Shown here piece by piece: positions 6,568 to 9,502 of a stretch of 9,502 bases of DNA (the stretch's first letter is position 1; every line of letters starts with the position of its first letter). Position numbers and translations under genes: made by a program. The notes beneath the pieces were generated by a model. That model saw only the letters and a list, made by a program, of their open reading frames with translations, was not told where the DNA came from and did not search any database. Origin of the DNA: Myxococcota bacterium (GTDB lineage: Bacteria; Myxococcota_A; UBA9160; PR03); NCBI GenBank assembly GCA_025453505.1, contig JALOQG010000075.1, positions 1 through 9,502 on the forward strand. The letters are read 5' to 3'.

Positions 6568-7244
6568 GACGCGGCTCCGAGCCGCGCGAGCACCGTCGCG
6601 CCGCCGCGCACCCGATCGCCCGGCTTCACCGACGCGATCGATCCCGGGGGCAGCAGCACGTCGGTGCGCGAGCCGAAGCGGATCAGTCCGTAGCGGGCGC
6701 CGCGCTCGATCCACTGCCCGATCCGGGGATGACACACGATGCGGCGCGCGATCAGACCCGTGATCTGCGTCACCACGACGCGGCGGCCGTCCGCGAGTTC
6801 GAGCGTCATCGCGAGGCGCACGTTCTCGTGCTCGCCGCGCGGGTTCCAGGCCGCGAGGAACTTCGAGCCGCCGCGTTCGAGCGCGACCACGCGGCCGGCG
6901 AGCGGCGCACGGTTCACGTGTACGTCGAAGACCGACAGGAAGATCCCGATGCGCAGGTTCTTGGCGCCGCTGCCGTCCGCCGCCTCGATCTCGTCGACGC
7001 AGAGCACGCGCCCGTCCGCCGGGGACACGACGGTGGCCTCGTCACCGGGAATCGTGCGCTGCGGATTGCGGAAGAACGCGACGACGAAGAGCGTCAGCGC
7101 GCCAACGACGCCCACGAGCCAGAGCGGCGCAAACGCGAACCCGAGCGCCGTCGCGGCGACGAGCGGCGCGACGAACGGCCAGCCCTCCGCCGCGACGATG
7201 GCCGTCGGGCGCTCGGCGAAGAGGTCGCGTTTCGATTCGTCCAT
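6564..7244 (-). CDS. psd: Phosphatidylserine decarboxylase proenzyme (short type)
   Basis: Decarboxylates phosphatidylserine to phosphatidylethanolamine at the membrane. The 226 aa size and sequence fit the short PSD-A-like class. A hydrophobic N-terminal region (about 22-58) is followed by FFRNPQRTIP, VVSPADGRV with the catalytic aspartate D77, FLSVFDVHVNRAP with H109, and the self-cleavage site in IRFGSRTDVLLPPG. Cleavage between G191 and S192 should give a long beta chain and a 35-residue alpha chain with an N-terminal pyruvoyl group. The ATG start has GGAG 4 nt upstream and lies 47 nt after ilvC. The next gene, pssA, makes its substrate, so the two together give the route from CDP-diacylglycerol to phosphatidylethanolamine. 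Confidence 0.95.
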   Translation of the reverse strand: MDESKRDLFAERPTAIVAAEGWPFVAPLVAATALGFAFAPLWLVGVVGALTLFVVAFFRNPQRTIPGDEATVVSPADGRVLCVDEIEAADGSGAKNLRIGIFLSVFDVHVNRAPLAGRVVALERGGSKFLAAWNPRGEHENVRLAMTLELADGRRVVVTQITGLIARRIVCHPRIGQWIERGARYGLIRFGSRTDVLLPPGSIASVKPGDRVRGGATVLARLGAAS

Positions 7245-7291
7245 GGGGCTCCGGGAACGCTCGCAGCCGCTCGGGCGCCGGGAGCCGCGCC

Positions 7292-8314
7292 CTAGTTCTT
7301 CGAGCGATCGACCAGCCGCTTTTCCTGCAGCCAGGGCATCAGGCCGCGCAGCTTCGCGCCGACCTCCTCGAGCGGATGTTCCGCCGCGATGCGCCGCATC
7401 GCGCTGAAGCCGGGCTTGCCGGCGCGATTCTCGAGAATGAACTCGCGCGCGAACGCGCCGGTCTGGATCTCGCGCAGCACTTCCTTCATGCGCTGCTTCA
7501 CGCCCTCGTCGATGATACGCGGGCCGCGGGTGAGATCGCCGTACTCCGCCGTGTTCGACACCGAGTAGCGCATGTTCGCGACGCCGCCCTCGTAGATCAG
7601 GTCGACGATCAGCTTGACCTCGTGGATGCACTCGAAGTAGGCCATCTCGGGCGCGTAGCCCGCCTCGACCAGCGTCTCGAAGCCGGCCTGCATCAGTGCC
7701 GTCAGGCCGCCGCAGAGCACCGACTGCTCGCCGAAGAGGTCCGTCTCGGTCTCCTCGCGGAAGCTGGTCTCGATGATGCCGGCGCGGCCGCCGCCGATCG
7801 CCTTGGCGTAGGCGAGCGCCGTCGCGAGCGCATCGCCGTTCGGGTCCTGGTGCACCGCGACGAGGCACGGAACGCCCTTGCCTTCCTTGTAGTGACCGCG
7901 AACGGTGTGGCCCGGGCCCTTCGGCGCGACCATCCAGACCGATACGCCGGCCGGCGCGACGATCTGCTGGAAGTGGATGTTGAAGCCGTGCGCGACGGCG
8001 AGGTGATTGCCAGGGCGCAGGCCGGGGGCGAGGTCCTCGGCGTAGATCTGGGCCGCCGTCTCGTCCGGCACGACCAGCATGATCACGTCGGCCTCGCGGG
8101 CGGCGTCGCGCGGTTCGACGACGCGCAGGCCCTCGGCCTCCGCCTTCGCCCACGAGCCGGAGTCCTTGCGCAACCCGACGATCACGTTGACGCCCGAATC
8201 CCGCAGGTTGAGCGCATGGGCGTGGCCCTGCGAGCCGTAGCCGACGACCGCCACGGTCTTGCCGGCGAGCCGGCCGAGGTCGGCGTCCTTGTCGTAGAAG
8301 GTGCGAAGGTCCAT
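7292..8314 (-). CDS. ilvC: Ketol-acid reductoisomerase (class I)
   Basis: Second step of valine, leucine and isoleucine synthesis: alkyl migration and NAD(P)H reduction of acetolactate or acetohydroxybutyrate. The 340 aa length is that of the short class I enzyme. The Rossmann motif is VVGYGSQGHAHALNLRDSG (23-41); the cofactor-specificity loop GLRKDSGSW (47-55) carries R49, S52 and S54, which points to NADPH. Active-site residues are visible: H109 in VAHGFNIHF, K132 in APKGPGH, metal ligands D192 and E196 in TDLFGEQSVLCGG, E228 and E232 in FECIHEVK, and S253. The ATG start matches the family N-terminus (MDLRTFYDKDADL); its GGAG lies 12 nt away, farther than usual. A good -35 box lies upstream, across the end of tsaB. 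ilvB and ilvN are not in the window. Confidence 0.98.
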   Translation of the reverse strand: MDLRTFYDKDADLGRLAGKTVAVVGYGSQGHAHALNLRDSGVNVIVGLRKDSGSWAKAEAEGLRVVEPRDAAREADVIMLVVPDETAAQIYAEDLAPGLRPGNHLAVAHGFNIHFQQIVAPAGVSVWMVAPKGPGHTVRGHYKEGKGVPCLVAVHQDPNGDALATALAYAKAIGGGRAGIIETSFREETETDLFGEQSVLCGGLTALMQAGFETLVEAGYAPEMAYFECIHEVKLIVDLIYEGGVANMRYSVSNTAEYGDLTRGPRIIDEGVKQRMKEVLREIQTGAFAREFILENRAGKPGFSAMRRIAAEHPLEEVGAKLRGLMPWLQEKRLVDRSKN

Positions 8315-8398
8315 GCGCGATCGGGTCTCCGGTGGAACGGGGCGCCGGGCGACGCGGCGAGCGACGTCGAGCGACGGCTGTTTGGTAAGGGGCCGAAA
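8315..8398 (-). other. ilvC leader region
   Basis: The 84 nt between the tsaB stop and the ilvC ATG. Besides the end of the candidate -10 box it holds a direct repeat, CGAGCGACG (plus strand 8358-8366 and 8368-8376, 10 bp period), and GGAG 12 nt before ATG. I see no intrinsic terminator, leader peptide or riboswitch that I recognise. Confidence 0.35.
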
Positions 8399-8424
8399 CT
8401 ACGAGACCTTTTCGGGGGTGTCAA
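8396..8424 (-). promoter_or_regulatory. Candidate sigma70-type promoter of the ilvC run
   Basis: On the minus strand a perfect -35 box TTGACA (8424-8419) lies in the last codons of tsaB. Exactly 17 nt later comes TAGTTT (8401-8396), which keeps the most conserved T, A and final T of the -10 box and includes the tsaB stop codon. Transcription would start near 8389, giving a leader of about 75 nt before ilvC. It is the best promoter candidate for the operon from ilvC to truA. Confidence 0.5.
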
Positions 8425-9133
8425 AAGGCTCGAAGCGCTCGCCGGTGCGCCGCACCTCGGCCTCCGCGCGGCGCACGTAGAGCGGAACCAGCTGCTCGGG
8501 TGAGAGTCCGCCGTTGGCGCCCCAGAGGCGCTGCCCCAGGCGCCCCACAGCAGCTGCATCCGGTGCGACGGGACGCAGCAGGATCCGCTCTCCGATGCGC
8601 GCGCGCAGCGCCTCGGCTGCCGTTGCGACCCCGTCGCCGATCGCGACGCAGATGCGCGTGCCGGCGATCTCCGCGAGGCGGTTCGCGAGCGACGCGGGAT
8701 CTGCGACGCAGGGTCCGAACCCGGGTGGCGCCGTGGGCTCGCCGTCGTGGATCGCGGCGTAGACCTCGCCGCGCCGCGCGTCGAGCAACGCGGCGACGGG
8801 CGCGTCGCCCGCGTCCGCGGAGAGCGCGAGCGCGGCCAGCGTGGGCACCGGAACGATCCGCTGCGCGCTGCCGAACGCGAGTCCCTTGGCGGTCGAGACG
8901 CCGACCCGCAGACCCGTGAACGAACCCGGACCGATCGACACCGCGAAGCCGTCGAGTGCGGCGAGCGCGATGCCCGCGTCTTCGAGCGCTGCGAGCAAAG
9001 CAGGCAGCAGCGTCTCGGAGACCTGTCGGCCTTCGGGCAGACGGCGCGCCGCGAGCACCGCATCGCCGCGCAGCACCGCGACGCCGGCGGCCGCGGTCGC
9101 CGTCTCGATCGCCAGCAGCAGGGTTTCGCGCAA
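8399..9133 (-). CDS. tsaB: tRNA threonylcarbamoyladenosine synthesis protein TsaB
   Basis: Scaffold subunit of the bacterial TsaBDE complex that adds threonylcarbamoyl to A37 of ANN-decoding tRNAs. The 244 aa protein has the ASKHA-type N-terminal lobe (LLLAIETATAAAGVAVLRG) and the family signature AVSIGPGSFTGLRVGVSTAKGLAFG (64-88). Further on are VAALLDARRGEVYAAIHDG and, near the C-terminus, SPEQLVPLYVRRAEAEVR. The start is TTG 9133, 4 nt after the rseP stop; no ATG or GTG gives a complete N-terminus and no clear Shine-Dalgarno is seen, so coupling to rseP is likely. The last codons and the stop contain the candidate ilvC promoter. Confidence 0.94.
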   Translation of the reverse strand: MRETLLLAIETATAAAGVAVLRGDAVLAARRLPEGRQVSETLLPALLAALEDAGIALAALDGFAVSIGPGSFTGLRVGVSTAKGLAFGSAQRIVPVPTLAALALSADAGDAPVAALLDARRGEVYAAIHDGEPTAPPGFGPCVADPASLANRLAEIAGTRICVAIGDGVATAAEALRARIGERILLRPVAPDAAAVGRLGQRLWGANGGLSPEQLVPLYVRRAEAEVRRTGERFEPFDTPEKVS

Positions 9134-9137
9134 GACG

Positions 9138-9502
9138 CTAGAGGCCCGAGCTTTGTCGGACCCAGTCGACGAAGCGTGACCAGTGGCGCGAGAGGTCGTT
9201 CCAGAACGCGAGTCCCATCAGCATCAACAGCACCGTGAAGCCGATCTGCTGGACGAGCTCGCGCGTGCGCAGCGAGATCGGCGATCGCTTCACGCCTTCG
9301 ATCGCAATCATCAGCGCCTGCCCGCCGTCGAGGACCGGGATCGGCAGCAGGTTCAGGATTGCGAGGTTGATGCTGATCAGGACCAGTGTCGTCAGGTAGG
9401 CGTGCCAGCCACGCTCGAACGCGTTGTGCGCGATCTCCGCGATGCCGATCGGCCCCGCCAGCTGCTTGCGCGACACGTCGCCGGACGCGAGCCGTTTGAG
9501 AC
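9138..9502 (-). CDS. rseP: RIP metalloprotease RseP, C-terminal part (5' end cut by window edge)
   Basis: C-terminal 120 residues of a site-2 (M50) intramembrane zinc metalloprotease, which cleaves anti-sigma factors and remnant signal peptides within the inner membrane. Visible are KQLAGPIGIAEIAHNAFERG, typical of the region after the PDZ domains, then a membrane segment with LVLISINLAILNLLPIPVLDGGQ. The motif NLLPIPVLDGG supplies the third zinc ligand (the Asp of LDG). A final membrane segment follows (IGFTVLLMLMGLAFWNDLSRH). The HEXXH motif and the PDZ domains lie outside the window. A GTG at 9476 is only an internal codon: the frame continues to the edge with family-like sequence (LKRLASGDVSRK). 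tsaB follows after 4 nt. Confidence 0.95.
   Translation of the reverse strand, partial: LKRLASGDVSRKQLAGPIGIAEIAHNAFERGWHAYLTTLVLISINLAILNLLPIPVLDGGQALMIAIEGVKRSPISLRTRELVQQIGFTVLLMLMGLAFWNDLSRHWSRFVDWVRQSSGL

Noticed and set aside
7273..7292. Inverted repeat GGGCGC/GCGCCC with an 8 nt loop between ilvC and psd
   Set aside because: The stem is only 6 bp, there is no T tract, and such repeats are frequent in GC-rich DNA; it is not a credible terminator.

Overview
The window is a compact, GC-rich stretch of bacterial chromosome (roughly 70% G+C by eye) in which every supportable gene lies on the minus strand. It should therefore be read from high to low coordinates. Gene order and protein sequences suggest a high-GC proteobacterium of the old 'deltaproteobacterial' type (Myxococcota/Desulfobacterota/Binatota-like). 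This is inference: no rRNA or taxon-specific marker is present.

Layout in the direction of transcription: (1) the C-terminal end of the site-2 protease rseP (cut by the window edge), followed after 4 nt by tsaB, a subunit of the tRNA t6A machinery. (2) A run starting at ilvC: ilvC, psd, pssA, leuA, leuB, a Usg-type aspartate-semialdehyde dehydrogenase paralogue, and truA. From psd to truA the genes overlap by 1-4 nt or are 2-3 nt apart, so they look co-transcribed and translationally coupled. The run mixes branched-chain amino acid synthesis (ilvC, leuA, leuB) with the two steps from CDP-diacylglycerol to phosphatidylethanolamine (pssA, psd). The usg-truA adjacency is also known from enterobacteria and pseudomonads. 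(3) rplM-rpsI (ribosomal proteins L13 and S9), overlapping by 8 nt and followed by a strong intrinsic terminator. (4) After the terminator, a new transcription unit with its own -35/-10-like promoter and a NUDIX hydrolase that starts at TTG and runs off the left end.

Three candidate sigma70-type promoters were found (before ilvC, rplM and the NUDIX gene). Their -35 boxes are TTGACA, TTGACG and TTGACA, with spacers of 17, 17 and 18 nt, and all have weak -10 boxes. Two of them overlap the end of the preceding gene. Six of the ten genes with a visible start use GTG or TTG, and for four of these a well-placed Shine-Dalgarno sequence supports the choice.

No mobile element, CRISPR array, tRNA or rRNA was seen, and I see no new defence or mobile system: this is mostly a housekeeping region. 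The most notable point is that the ASADH homologue between leuB and truA lacks the catalytic cysteine and histidine, so it is probably not an aspartate-semialdehyde dehydrogenase despite its fold. The arginine-rich cytoplasmic tail of PssA, the promoter architecture and the mixing of two pathways are secondary points.
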